Below are positions 27,437-36,985 of a stretch of DNA of 64,000 bases, piece after piece. The position numbers were made by a program, and so were the translations under genes. This DNA is from an uncultured Prevotellaceae bacterium. Lineage in GTDB: Bacteria; Bacteroidota; Bacteroidia; Bacteroidales; Bacteroidaceae. Numbering within the stretch: the first letter of the stretch is position 1; the number at the start of each line of letters is the position of its first letter. The notes beneath the pieces were generated by a model. The model had not been told where the DNA came from. It saw nothing but the letters and a program-made list of their open reading frames with translations, and searched no databases. The stretch spans positions 74,329 through 138,328 of the forward strand of contig CACYQZ010000002.1 in the NCBI GenBank assembly GCA_902776665.1, written 5' to 3'.

Positions 27437-29995
27437 ATGAATCGATTGATATTTTCTTCGATGCTGCTGTTGTGGACATTGGTGGCATCGGCTCAGAGTG
27501 TAGTAAAAGGTCGTATTTTAGACAAGCAGACGCTTGAACCGTTAGGGTTTGTGGCCGTGAAAGTGTTGCAGCAAGGCAATGGAACCCTTGTGAAAGGTTC
27601 GGTTTCCGACACCGAAGGCAATTTTTCGATTGACGGCCTTGCAACGGGTAGTTACGCGTTGGAAGTAACGTATGTCGGCTACAAGCCGGTCACGCGACAG
27701 TTTTCGCTCAGCGACCGCAATCGCACGCAAAATTTCGGCGTCATCCACCTCGCGGAAGACTCGAAACAGTTGAAAGAAGTGACGGTGACGGGTCAGCGGT
27801 CGTCGATGAAGTTGGAGGTCGATCGCAAGTCATTCGACGTGTCGCAACTCGTCACGAATGCCGGTCAGTCGGCATCGGAGGCGTTGGAAAACATCCCGTC
27901 GGTCGAGGTCGATAACGACGGCAACATCTCGCTGCGCGGCAATTCGAGCGTCGAAGTTTGGATCAACGGTAAGGCCAGCGGTCTGACCACCGACAACCGT
28001 GCCCAGATTCTGCAACAACTGCCTGCCGAGAGCATCGAGCGCATCGAGGTCATCGACAATCCGTCGGCGAAATTCTCGGCGGAAGGCTCTGCCGGCATCA
28101 TCAACATCGTGATGAAGAAAGACCTGAAACCAGGCTATTACGGCAGTGTGCAGGTCGGTGCCGACACGCGAGGCGGTGCCAACACGAGTTTCAACATCAA
28201 CTATAATTCGCCGAAATGGGACGGCTACGCCAACATCGGCTATCGCCATCGCGAGGGCAAGGGTCGCAGTCAGAGCGAGCAACTTTTCCTCAAGACGAAC
28301 CAGTATCAGTGGTACGAGGGCGAGAGTTCCAACAAGGGAAATGGTCTGTTCGGACGTGCCGGAGTGACGCTCCACGCCACGAAAAAAGACGATTTTTCGC
28401 TGTCGGGCATGATGATGCGAGGCCGACCCAGCGGACATGAGTTCACACCCTATCACTACGGGGTGCTCAGCGGTTCGGAAGGGCTGAATCCATCGACGTT
28501 CGACGATTTCGACTTCGGCAGCCTGACACCGACGCATATCATGACCCGCGAAACCAGTTCGAAGGGCAAAATGAATATGCTTTATGGCGAGTTCAACTAC
28601 CGCCATTCCTTCGCCGACCGCCATTATCTCGACTTCGTCGTGGGCTATCACAAATGGAAGGCCGACAACGACAATTTCTATCGCGACTCGACGCAATATT
28701 TCAACACTTTGCCGCCGATTCCGACGACCTATAGCTACCAAAGCCGTCCGATGCACATGAACAACCGCACGTGGGAGGTGAAACTCGACTACGAGAACCC
28801 GATTTCCGAGCGATTCCAACTTCAGGCAGGCTATCAGGCACGTTTCTCGCACGAAAACACGCCGCAGGAGTCGTTCATCGACAAAGAGAACTGGGACGGA
28901 CACGCTGCCGTTGAGGATAAGAAATTTTTCAATCGCTTCATCTACGACATGGACGTTCACGCCCTCTACACGACACTGACTTGGAAGTTAGGAAAGTTCG
29001 GCGTGATGGGCGGACTGCGCGGCGAATACTGGCGCGTGAACACCGAGAGTTACACGTGGGAACAGGAATACCAGCCGACCGCCGACAACCGTCCGACACC
29101 CTTCAAGAAGGACTATTTCCAGTTGTTCCCGTCGCTGTTCCTGTCGTACCAACTCACCGACAACGACCAATTGCAACTGAACTACACGCGCCGTCTGCGT
29201 CGTCCGTGGGGCGGACAACTCAACTCGTTCCGCGACACCCGCGACGCCACCACCGTGTCGTTTGGTAACCCCGAACTCACGCCGGAATACAGCAATTCGT
29301 TCTCGCTGAACTACCTGAAAACGTGGACGGAACACTCGATGATGATTTCCGCCTACTATCGTCCGACCACCGACGTGATGCAGCGCATCAACTGGCAGAA
29401 TCCCGCCGACGGACTTTTCTATTCGACCAGCAAAAACGTGGCGAAGAGCATGTCTTCGGGCTTCGAGGTGACGGTGAAGAACAAACTTTTCCGCATTCTC
29501 GACCTCACGACTTCGGCAAACGCCTATTATTATAAACTCGATGGTTTCCAGTATGTCATTGACGGTCAGACCGTTACGGGCGAAGAACAGTCGCGATTCA
29601 CGTGGAATGCACGCATGATTGCCTCTGTGATGCTGCCCTACGACCTTTCCGTCCAACTCACGGGTAACTATCGTTCGCGTCAGGTCATCACGCAGGGTTA
29701 TCGCAAGCCCGGCTACGGCCTCGACTTCGGTCTGCGCAAGCATTTCCTCGACAAGAAGTTGATGCTCGCCATTTCGTGCCGCGACGTGCTCGACTCGCGC
29801 CGTTGGGAGAACATCACCGAGAGCGAAACCTTCCTGCGCCACCAGTTGAACCGTCGCCGCTCGCGCACGGTGAACTTCACGCTGACCTACAACTTCGGTA
29901 ACATGAAGCCCAAGCGCAGACCCGGACAGGGCATGCAGGGCGAGGAGATGGACGACCCGTCGAGCAACTACAGCGGGGCCGGCATCGAAGATTGA
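27437..29995 (+). CDS. Outer-membrane beta-barrel receptor (TonB-dependent type, carboxypeptidase-like N-domain)
   Basis: An 852-residue outer-membrane protein. After the signal peptide (SMLLLWTLVASAQS) comes a carboxypeptidase-regulatory-like domain (VKGRILDKQTLEPLGFVAVKV...YVGYKPVTRQF), a plug (LENIPSVEVDNDGNISLRG, SIERIEVIDNPSAKF) and a large barrel of the outer-membrane beta-barrel family. The C-terminus after the last strand is Arg/Gly-rich. It has no SusD partner nearby, so the substrate is unknown. An ATG three codons upstream is an equal start candidate. It converges on the pyridoxamine kinase gene; the two stop codons abut. Confidence 0.9.
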   Translation: MNRLIFSSMLLLWTLVASAQSVVKGRILDKQTLEPLGFVAVKVLQQGNGTLVKGSVSDTEGNFSIDGLATGSYALEVTYVGYKPVTRQFSLSDRNRTQNFGVIHLAEDSKQLKEVTVTGQRSSMKLEVDRKSFDVSQLVTNAGQSASEALENIPSVEVDNDGNISLRGNSSVEVWINGKASGLTTDNRAQILQQLPAESIERIEVIDNPSAKFSAEGSAGIINIVMKKDLKPGYYGSVQVGADTRGGANTSFNINYNSPKWDGYANIGYRHREGKGRSQSEQLFLKTNQYQWYEGESSNKGNGLFGRAGVTLHATKKDDFSLSGMMMRGRPSGHEFTPYHYGVLSGSEGLNPSTFDDFDFGSLTPTHIMTRETSSKGKMNMLYGEFNYRHSFADRHYLDFVVGYHKWKADNDNFYRDSTQYFNTLPPIPTTYSYQSRPMHMNNRTWEVKLDYENPISERFQLQAGYQARFSHENTPQESFIDKENWDGHAAVEDKKFFNRFIYDMDVHALYTTLTWKLGKFGVMGGLRGEYWRVNTESYTWEQEYQPTADNRPTPFKKDYFQLFPSLFLSYQLTDNDQLQLNYTRRLRRPWGGQLNSFRDTRDATTVSFGNPELTPEYSNSFSLNYLKTWTEHSMMISAYYRPTTDVMQRINWQNPADGLFYSTSKNVAKSMSSGFEVTVKNKLFRILDLTTSANAYYYKLDGFQYVIDGQTVTGEEQSRFTWNARMIASVMLPYDLSVQLTGNYRSRQVITQGYRKPGYGLDFGLRKHFLDKKLMLAISCRDVLDSRRWENITESETFLRHQLNRRRSRTVNFTLTYNFGNMKPKRRPGQGMQGEEMDDPSSNYSGAGIED

Positions 29996-30805
29996 TTAAA
30001 AATGATGTAAAAACTGCTCAACAAGGATACCTCGATACTTGTCATCGAGGTCTTTGTTGAGGCTGATGAGGCGCGAAACGGCGTCCATCGTCTGTCGTGT
30101 GGCTTCTTTCAAGGGCTTTCCGTTGAGCAGGTAGCCGATGAGAAAAGCAGAGAAGAGGTCGCCCGTGCCGTGGAACTGACCGGGGATTTCCTCGTAGTTG
30201 AGTTGGAAAAATTCGTTGTCGAGATGGTTGAAACCGACAACGCAATGCTGTCCGTCGATGATGCAACTGGTAATCAACACCGATTTCGCACCGATTTCCT
30301 GCATTTTTTTGAGCATCTGGCGCGCCTCGTCGGCACTGATGCCGCTTTTCTGGTAGGGAATGCCCGTAAGCAGGGCGGCTTCAGTGTAATTGGGGAAAGT
30401 GAGGTCGGCCACTGCCACCACGCGCCGCATAATCTCGACTTGTTGCATCGAAAGGCCGTTGTAGAGGCTTCCGCCGTCGCCCATCACGGGATCGACGAAG
30501 ATTTTCGTTCCTCCAGCGGCCTGCTCGCGGCAGTAATCGCTGACGAGTTGCGCCTGTTCCTCAGAGTACATATAACCCGTGCAAATGGCGTCGCTGCGGA
30601 ATCCGAGTTGTTTCCAGACGGGCAGCGTGCCACGGATGTAGTCGGTGGTGTCGAGTACGTTGAAAAGGCCGTAATTAAAGGTGTTCGAGACGAGCGCCGT
30701 CGGCAATCCATAGGCCGAATGACCCAGATACGACAGCACGGGCATCATTGCTCCCATGCCGACCTTGCTGTGTCCGACCATGTCGTTGATGAGAAGTACT
30801 TGCAT
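29996..30805 (-). CDS. Pyridoxal/pyridoxamine kinase (ribokinase-like)
   Basis: A 269-residue kinase of the PdxK/PdxY group that phosphorylates pyridoxal, pyridoxine or pyridoxamine in the vitamin B6 salvage pathway. Visible: the N-terminal VLLINDMVGHSKVG, IFVDPVMGDGGSLY and the anion-hole/catalytic motif FHGTGDLFSAFLIGYLLNG with the catalytic Asp. It lies 3 bases downstream of the HIT gene in what looks like a greA-HIT-kinase transcription unit. Confidence 0.88.
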   Translation of the reverse strand: MQVLLINDMVGHSKVGMGAMMPVLSYLGHSAYGLPTALVSNTFNYGLFNVLDTTDYIRGTLPVWKQLGFRSDAICTGYMYSEEQAQLVSDYCREQAAGGTKIFVDPVMGDGGSLYNGLSMQQVEIMRRVVAVADLTFPNYTEAALLTGIPYQKSGISADEARQMLKKMQEIGAKSVLITSCIIDGQHCVVGFNHLDNEFFQLNYEEIPGQFHGTGDLFSAFLIGYLLNGKPLKEATRQTMDAVSRLISLNKDLDDKYRGILVEQFLHHF

Positions 30806-30808
30806 CGT

Positions 30809-31198
30809 TTAGAAATTCTCCCGAATTTTCGCAGCCGCCTCTTCGAATTGCTCAGGCGTGAGTTTCAGTTTTTCGCGACGGAAATCGGCATCGCCTTCCG
30901 ACTGCATCGGAATCAGGTGGATATGGGCGTGGGGCACTTCGAGTCCGAGCACCACCTGCGCCACTTTCTTGCACGGAAAAGCCTTTCCGATGGCCGTGGC
31001 GACGCGCTTGGCGAAAATTTGCATCTCGGCCAGTTCCTCGTCGTCGAGGTCGAAATAGTAATCAACTTCGCGGCGCGGAATCACGAGTGTGTGACCCACG
31101 ACGAGCGGATTGATGTCGAGAAAAGCGTAGAATTTCTCGTTTTCGGCGCATTTGTACGAGGGAATCTCGCCTGCGGCAATTTTGCTGAATATAGTCAT
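30809..31198 (-). CDS. HIT-family nucleotide-binding hydrolase
   Basis: A 129-residue Hint-like protein. The signature HAHIHLIPM (His-x-His-x-His) near residue 90 supplies the catalytic histidine, and TIFSKIAAGEIPSYK opens the domain. Family members hydrolyse adenosine 5'-phosphoramidates or related nucleotides. The histidine triad's upstream LVIPRREVDYYFDL is also typical. It sits between greA and the B6 kinase gene. Confidence 0.92.
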   Translation of the reverse strand: MTIFSKIAAGEIPSYKCAENEKFYAFLDINPLVVGHTLVIPRREVDYYFDLDDEELAEMQIFAKRVATAIGKAFPCKKVAQVVLGLEVPHAHIHLIPMQSEGDADFRREKLKLTPEQFEEAAAKIRENF

Positions 31199-31234
31199 AA
31201 CAATTTACAATTTACAGATGTACTAAGTACAATT

Positions 31235-31699
31235 TCAAATCGAAATATTGTCAATTCTGAGTTTGATGGTTCCACGCGGCACCTGGATTTCAGCCGTGTC
31301 GCCCACTTTCTTGTTGAGCAGACCCTGTGCGATGGGCGTGGTAATCGAGATTTTGCCCTCGCGGAGGTTGGCTTCTTGCTCGCTGACGATGGTGTACTTC
31401 ATCTGCTGACCCGTCACGAGGTTCGTCAGTTCCACCTTCGAGAGAATCTGCACCGCGTCAGCGCTCAGGCGCGACGTATCGACGATTTTCGCGTCGGCAA
31501 TCGTGCGTTTCAGTTGGTTGATTTTGTCTTCGAGGTGGGCCTGTGCCTCCTTCGCTGACTCGTATTCAAAATTCTCGCTCAGGTCGCCCTTGTCGCGTGC
31601 TTCGGCGATGGCTGCCGAGGCTTTCGGTCGCTCGATTTCCTCGAGTCTTTTCAGTTCGGCTATCAGTTTGTCGTAGCCTTCTTTTGACATGTATGCCAT
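31235..31699 (-). CDS. greA: Transcription elongation factor GreA
   Basis: A 154-residue factor that rescues backtracked RNA polymerase by stimulating transcript cleavage. The N-terminal coiled coil contains the conserved ARDKGDLSENFEYESAKEAQ loop with the acidic tip residues, and the C-terminal FKBP-like domain ends in the usual VPRGTIKLRI. The length is normal. It has its own -7 box 150 bases upstream. Confidence 0.95.
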   Translation of the reverse strand: MAYMSKEGYDKLIAELKRLEEIERPKASAAIAEARDKGDLSENFEYESAKEAQAHLEDKINQLKRTIADAKIVDTSRLSADAVQILSKVELTNLVTGQQMKYTIVSEQEANLREGKISITTPIAQGLLNKKVGDTAEIQVPRGTIKLRIDNISI

Positions 31700-31847
31700 A
31701 ATCTTATGCTTTTAATGTATTGATTATCAATTCGTTTTGCGCAAGCAGAAAAAAAGAAAATCCCGACAAATTCTGAATGTCGGAATCGATGCCTTTGGAT
31801 ATGGCTTTTTCTATGTTTCTTCTTTCGTTTTGCGCTGTTATCGTGGG

Positions 31848-31855
31848 CAAAGGTA
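31848..31855 (-). promoter_or_regulatory. -7 promoter box for greA
   Basis: TACCTTTG on the minus strand about 150 bases before the greA ATG; it implies a long leader. Confidence 0.55.
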
Positions 31856-31965
31856 TGGACTTTTTTTGAATTGAGCAAGTTTTTCACGAAAAAAAACGAA
31901 AAACAGCCCGAAAACCAACGTTTCAGGCTGTTTCTATCGTATCGAAAACGACGATGTTCGTCGCT

Positions 31966-34317
31966 TTAGAAGTCAAAGTCGTGGTCGAGCGTGTCGTTGA
32001 AGTCGCGGGGCTCGCGCTCTTCAAACGATTCGCGGTTTTCCTCGAAATTCTTCTGCGTTTCGAAGGGGCGACCTCCCTGACGGAAGTTGTTGCGCTCGCC
32101 CTGCTGACGGCGGTCGTTGCGACGGTCGCCCTGACGGTTGTTAGGACGCTCGGGACGCGGACGACGCTCACGCTCCACATAACCCTCGGGTTTCGGGATG
32201 AGCACGCGGTGCGAGAGTTTGTACTTGCCCGTCTTCGGGTCGATGTCGAGCAGTTTCACGTTGATTTTGTCGCCTTCGTGCAGACCGGCTTCTTCGACGC
32301 TCTCCAGACGCTTCCAGTCGATTTCGCTGATGTGGAGCAGACCGTCTTTGCCGGGCATAATCTCGACGAAGCAGCCGTAGGGCATCACCGAGCGTACAAC
32401 ACCCTCATAGACCTCGCCCACCTCGGGAACAGCCACGATGGCCTTGACCTTGCGGATGGCAGCGTCGATGCTGTCGCGGTCGGGAGCGGAAACCTGCACC
32501 TTGCCCACACCGTCGATTTCGTCGATGACGATGGTGGCGCCGGTGTCTTCCTGAATCTGCTGGATGATTTTTCCGCCCGGGCCAATGACGGCACCGATGA
32601 ATTCCTTGGGAATGTCGAACTGCTCGATGCGCGGCACGTGCGGCTTGAGGTCGGCACGCGGCTCGGCGATGGTGTCGGTGAGGCAGTTCAGAATGTGCTC
32701 ACGACCGGCTTTTGCCTGCATCAGAGCCTTTTCGAGGATTTCAAACGACAGTCCGTCGCACTTGATGTCCATCTGCGTAGCAGTCAGACCGTCGCGTGTG
32801 CCGGTGGTCTTGAAGTCCATATCGCCGAGGTGGTCCTCGTCGCCGAGGATGTCGCTCAGCACGGCGAATTTATCCTCGCCCGGGTTCTTAATCAGACCCA
32901 TGGCGATGCCCGAAACGGGCTTTTTGATGGGAACACCAGCGTCCATCAGTGCCAGCGTGCCGGCGCAAACGGTTGCCATCGACGACGAGCCGTTCGACTC
33001 GAGAATCTGGCTCACCAGACGAATGGTGTAGGGGAAATCTTCGGGAAGTTGGCCTTTCAGACCGCGCCAAGCGAGGTGGCCGTGGCCGATTTCGCGACGA
33101 CCGACGCCGCGCTGTGCCTTCGCCTCACCCGTCGAGAACGGCGGGAAGTTGTAGTGCAGCAGGAACTTCATATAGCTCTTGTCGAGCACGTCATCGACGA
33201 GTTTTTCGTCGAGTTTTGTGCCGAGCGTACAGGTCGAGAGCGACTGCGTCTCACCACGCGTGAAAATGGCACTTCCGTGAGGCATCGGCAGCGGTTCCAC
33301 TTCGCACCAAATCGGGCGAATCTCGTCGGTCTTACGACCATCGAGGCGGATGCCTTCGTCGAGAATGCATCGGCGCATCGCATCGCGCTCTACGTCGTGG
33401 TAGTAGCGGTCGATCATGGCAGCCTTTTCGTCGAGTTCGTCTTCGCTGAGCGAAGCGTTTTCGGCGGCATATTTCTCCTTGAAATCTTCGCGAATCTTCT
33501 CGAAAGCCTCTGCACGGGCGTGCTTCTCGAGCGCCTGCTTCGTCACGTCATAGACCGACTGATAGAGTTCTTTCGACATGCGCTCGCGCAGTTCTTCGTC
33601 GTTCACTTCGTGGTCGTACTCGCGCTTCACATCGACACCCAGTTCCTTCGAAAGTTCTACTTGCAGGGCGCACATCGGCTTGATGGCGTCCATCGCCACT
33701 TTCAGGGCCTGGAGCAGGTCTTGTTCGCTCACTTCCTTCATCTCACCCTCGACCATCATGATGTTTTCAGCCGAGGCACCGACCATGATGTCCATGTCGG
33801 CCTCTTTCATCTGCTGGAAAGTGGGATTGACGACAAACTCGCCATTGACACGAGCCACGCGAACCTCACTGATGGGGCACTCGAAGGGAATATCCGAGCA
33901 AGCGAGGGCTGCCGAAGCTGCAAAACCAGCCAATGCGTCGGGCTGGTCCACGCCGTCGGCCGACAGCAGCATCACGTTCACATACACCTCGGCGTGGTAG
34001 TTGCCGGGGAAGAGCGGACGCAGCACACGATCGACAAGGCGACTGGTGAGAATCTCGTTGTCGCCCGGCTTTCCTTCGCGCTTGGTGAAACCGCCGGGGA
34101 AACGGCCGGCAGCACTGTACTGTTCACGATAATCCACCTGTAAAGGCATGAAATCTGTTCCTGGGACTGCATCTTTTGCGGCGCAGACAGTGGCGAGGAG
34201 TACGGTGTTGTTCATACGGAGAACAACGCTTCCGTCGGCCTGCTTTGCCACTTTTCCGGTTTCAATTGTGATGGTTCTTCCATCAGGCAATTGAACACTT
34301 TTCGTAATTACGTTCAT
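31966..34317 (-). CDS. pnp: Polynucleotide phosphorylase
   Basis: A 783-residue trimeric 3'-5' exoribonuclease that phosphorolyses RNA. Two RNase PH-like domains ([20 protein letters not shown]; the second with [15 protein letters not shown]), the central helical domain, a KH domain ([20 protein letters not shown]) and an S1 domain ([18 protein letters not shown]) are visible in order. The C-terminus is an Arg/Asn/Gln-rich tail ([19 protein letters not shown]) of the kind that binds RNA. It is the last conserved gene before the accessory island. Confidence 0.96.
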   Translation of the reverse strand: MNVITKSVQLPDGRTITIETGKVAKQADGSVVLRMNNTVLLATVCAAKDAVPGTDFMPLQVDYREQYSAAGRFPGGFTKREGKPGDNEILTSRLVDRVLRPLFPGNYHAEVYVNVMLLSADGVDQPDALAGFAASAALACSDIPFECPISEVRVARVNGEFVVNPTFQQMKEADMDIMVGASAENIMMVEGEMKEVSEQDLLQALKVAMDAIKPMCALQVELSKELGVDVKREYDHEVNDEELRERMSKELYQSVYDVTKQALEKHARAEAFEKIREDFKEKYAAENASLSEDELDEKAAMIDRYYHDVERDAMRRCILDEGIRLDGRKTDEIRPIWCEVEPLPMPHGSAIFTRGETQSLSTCTLGTKLDEKLVDDVLDKSYMKFLLHYNFPPFSTGEAKAQRGVGRREIGHGHLAWRGLKGQLPEDFPYTIRLVSQILESNGSSSMATVCAGTLALMDAGVPIKKPVSGIAMGLIKNPGEDKFAVLSDILGDEDHLGDMDFKTTGTRDGLTATQMDIKCDGLSFEILEKALMQAKAGREHILNCLTDTIAEPRADLKPHVPRIEQFDIPKEFIGAVIGPGGKIIQQIQEDTGATIVIDEIDGVGKVQVSAPDRDSIDAAIRKVKAIVAVPEVGEVYEGVVRSVMPYGCFVEIMPGKDGLLHISEIDWKRLESVEEAGLHEGDKINVKLLDIDPKTGKYKLSHRVLIPKPEGYVERERRPRPERPNNRQGDRRNDRRQQGERNNFRQGGRPFETQKNFEENRESFEEREPRDFNDTLDHDFDF

Positions 34318-34394
34318 CTAAAAAACTTTACTTTTTTCTTATAAAACATCTAAAAAAACTTCTATTGAACCTGCGATTTTCGCAAATTCGGGCG

Positions 34395-34402
34395 CAAAGT
34401 TA
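34395..34402 (-). promoter_or_regulatory. -7 promoter box for pnp
   Basis: TAACTTTG on the minus strand about 80 bases before the pnp ATG. Confidence 0.6.
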
Positions 34403-34497
34403 CACAAAAAAGCCTAAACCGCAAAGATTTAGACTTTTTAATTGCTTTAATTATTGTTTTTTATGATTTAAGGGTGTATTTGTAGAGAGTTACATTT

Positions 34498-36279
34498 TTA
34501 TTGGATGACGACTTTCTTTCCGTTGTGGATATAGATGCCGGGCTTGGTCGGACGCTTCGAGAGTTTCTGGCCCGAAATGGTGTACCACGACGATTTCGTT
34601 GACTGGTTGCCGGCAGCGAGGGTGCCGATGGAGTCGGGGTTGTCGGTCATGGTCAGGGTGAAGGGCTTGGAAATGTCTTTCAGGCCTCACCACTGGTCAT
34701 CGACGGCCTGAATGGTTCCCTCGATGGCATCGCCGACCTTGAATCCCTGCTGCACGAGCAGATCGCCATTCATTCTGAATTCGAGGTGGAAGGGATTGCA
34801 GTTCTTGATGGTGGACTCGAAGTTGTCGTTGTCGAAGGGAATCCATTCGCCATCCACCAGCACCTCTGTTCCGGGGAAGAGGAAGACAACGCCCTTGTAC
34901 CATCCTTTCTCAAGGCTCGAAACCTGACCCGAAGCAATTTCGGCGGGCATCTGAATCGACGGCCTTTTTCCTTCCGTTTCGTTGATAGCCATACCGTATT
35001 TTACAAAGGCTCTGGCATAATTGTAGAGTGGAAGAGATACTGTCTCTGGCTGGTGAAGATAGGATCCATCACTCTGAGCTATACTAATGGTATCATTAGT
35101 ATCTCAGTCTCCATTTAGGTCAAATCTAACTTTGTCTCTATCTGCTGTAGCGTATACCATCTTTAGTAGTTCGCTCGCACCATCTATATCTGCGAAGTTC
35201 TTAGCAAACGCTGATAGATTTGATGCATTATGTTGGGTTGCATCAGAATTAGCATAGTCTCAGCTTGCAGATAGAGCCCATCCAGAATATAGATCAAGAC
35301 ATGGAGCGGTACGTCCAGCGGCCATGGACATTTCATTAAATCCTACAGGAAATAAGGAACTTTCACCAGTTTTGTGTGTTTTATCGACATCTCCATTTTT
35401 ATTTGTGGCTACAGTGACTATTATATGATTATCAGGATCGGTGTTTTTATCTGAATTAGCCCCAGATGCAGTACAAATGTAACTTCAATTTTCATCTTCC
35501 ATTTCATACTCTTTATTATATATTTTATTTCTAAGTGTTCAACTTACTGGTCAAATATTTCCTCAGCTTGCAAAAATAATAAAGTTTTCTGAGGGAGATA
35601 CATTAACATATTTTAACATATCTTGTATCTCTTTCTTTTTTTTAGTACTAGATATCACAGATTCTCAAAAAATATTTATACTGTTTGGATTGTCTTCACA
35701 AAACTTCTTTAAAGATTCATATGCAGTAAATCGATCTGTTATAACATACTTATCTAAATGTGAGCATGTTAATTCTCTTCGACTTCGTGGCATACCTGCA
35801 TGTTTTGATGATTCTATTATACTTCATCATATCACTTCATAGTTGTCATATCAGAGTGGAGCCTCTCGTATCGTACCTACATTTATCCTACTCATCAGCT
35901 GCTGATACTGCTCAGGAGAGTAGTCTCATGCTCCATACTTGTACATCATATCACTAATCCTAACATTCTCAGCTATCCCTAGATGCTCTATAGTCTCGTA
36001 CTTATCCCCAACTCTATGTTTTAACAAAATAGGCAAAATTTCCTCAGGCTTTAGGTTTGTAATCTCAACCGGTGAATACTGCTTGGTGTCAGTGTCGGCA
36101 GGCAGTGCGCACAAGCCCGTGAACATGGCAGAAGATGAAAGAATGGCTGTGCAAAAATATTTGGCTGAAAGAGTTCCTACACTCTTTCAACCACTAAAAA
36201 TAGCGGAAGTTTTCAGTCCTTCTCTGGTGTGGAGAAGCAATTGGCGGAACTGGTTGCCCAGTTTCAGTTTTCAAATCAT
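34498..36279 (-). CDS. Secreted protein read through in-frame TGA codons (TGA = Gly), subtilase-like features
   Basis: From an ATG at 36277-36279 (or 36124-36126) to TAA at 34498-34500 the frame has no TAA or TAG but many TGA codons: plus-strand positions 36271, 36187, 35926, 35851, 35827, 35824, 35665, 35563, 35551, 35539, 35485, 35260, 35104 and 34687. Reading TGA as Gly gives sensible protein: FASGGNIGPVSGT, ENGSYICTASG and DLNGDGDTNDT (a calcium-loop pattern needing Gly). A hydrophobic stretch (KYFCTAILSSSAMFTGLCAL) may be a signal peptide. FASGGN and MSMAAGRTAP vaguely recall subtilisin motifs, but a clear catalytic triad is not seen. The C-terminus (WYTISGQKLSKRPTKPGIYI) is a Bacteroidales sorting tail. 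DNA between about 34985 and 36070 is AT-rich with ata/aga/cta codons unlike the host; the 3' part is host-like. A standard-code annotation would see only fragments. Confidence 0.7.
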
Positions 36280-36675
36280 AGGCTTTTCTTTTGTCTTTTT
36301 CGAGCCTTGTCCTTTTCGTAGTGCTTGCTTTCGAGGGTTAGGAATCGGTCCTATCGCGGAACGGCGTCTTCTTTACCATGTGCCTATCTATGGATGGCAG
36401 CCTTGCTAACTTGCCTATATATCCCTATACAGCATAATATAGCATACTTTTCATTCCCCATCCTTGCACCCGTCGCTCCCTGGCCTTCCTCTTCCACCGT
36501 CGCGGGCTGTGAACGCAGATAAACGCTACCCCCGCCGTGGCCTCTTCCGCACGCTTGCGAGCAGGACTGCTCGGTTTGTCTTTTTTTTGGAAAAAGCGCA
36601 AAAACGCAATTTTCCGCCACAAAGTTACGAATTGTCTTTGATTCCGCCAAATTTTTTCGCAGTTTTTTCAAAAAA
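36280..36675. other. Stretch without recognisable gene upstream of the recoded frame
   Basis: No convincing CDS on either strand. On the minus strand stops interrupt the recoded frame above about 36360. An AT-rich patch (36410-36455) with TATAGG and TATATT-like strings could hold a promoter for the minus-strand gene. The adjoining 36460-36560 is GC-rich with short self-complementary pieces such as GCGGG...CCCGC. The end of the foreign tract probably lies here. Confidence 0.5.
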
Positions 36676-36676
36676 A

Positions 36677-36709
36677 TTTTGCTTGTGTCGGTTTTTTTTG
36701 TTACTTTTG
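36677..36709 (+). promoter_or_regulatory. Promoter of the toxin-antitoxin pair
   Basis: TTTTG (36677-36681) and TACTTTTG (36702-36709) with 20 bases between fit the Bacteroidetes -33/-7 pattern, 29 bases before the antitoxin ATG. Confidence 0.65.
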
Positions 36710-36737
36710 CAGACGGAAATCAAAGTTGTTTGAAAAA

Positions 36738-36983
36738 ATGTGCAGGTATAGTATTGCAATTGACGATGCCGTGATGGAAATGGTGAGGCCCTCCATCGCA
36801 GCCGGAATGGACGAGGATACGTGGGTGCAGCTTCAGGTGGAAATGTTGTTTTCACAGATGGCGGCATCTCGCAGAAGTGCGTCTTTTGACGATGAATACA
36901 TGAAGAATCTGATTCATTTGTCTGCTCCCGCGTGGAAAGGCGTCCGGGATGCCGACAAGTGGGTTCGTGAATTGAGGGGTTAG
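36738..36983 (+). CDS. Putative antitoxin partner of a PIN-domain toxin
   Basis: An 81-residue protein (RYSIAIDDAVMEMVRPSIAA...). Its helical N-terminal part followed by SFDDEYMKNLIHLSAPAWKG and a C-terminal WVRELRG resembles small antitoxins that wrap around VapC-type toxins; the family is not identified with certainty. It ends 2 bases before the PIN-domain gene, the usual antitoxin-first order, and has its own Bacteroidetes promoter. The ATG at 36738 is preferred to an in-frame TTG. Confidence 0.65.
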   Translation: MCRYSIAIDDAVMEMVRPSIAAGMDEDTWVQLQVEMLFSQMAASRRSASFDDEYMKNLIHLSAPAWKGVRDADKWVRELRG

Positions 36984-36985
36984 TC

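Noticed and set aside
31954..34143. 729-codon open frame on the plus strand
   Set aside because: Opposite strand of pnp, whose domains are unmistakable; the translation has no family features.
34498..36126. Reading the in-frame TGA codons as tryptophan (code 4) or as stops in a pseudogene
   Set aside because: Gly fits the motif contexts better (DLNGDGD, FASGGN), TGG already encodes Trp in the gene, and a pseudogene would be expected to show TAA, TAG or frameshifts as well; none is present.
35939..36409. 156-codon open frame on the plus strand in the island
   Set aside because: Opposite the recoded minus-strand frame, with no domain and a low-complexity, Phe/Ser-rich translation.
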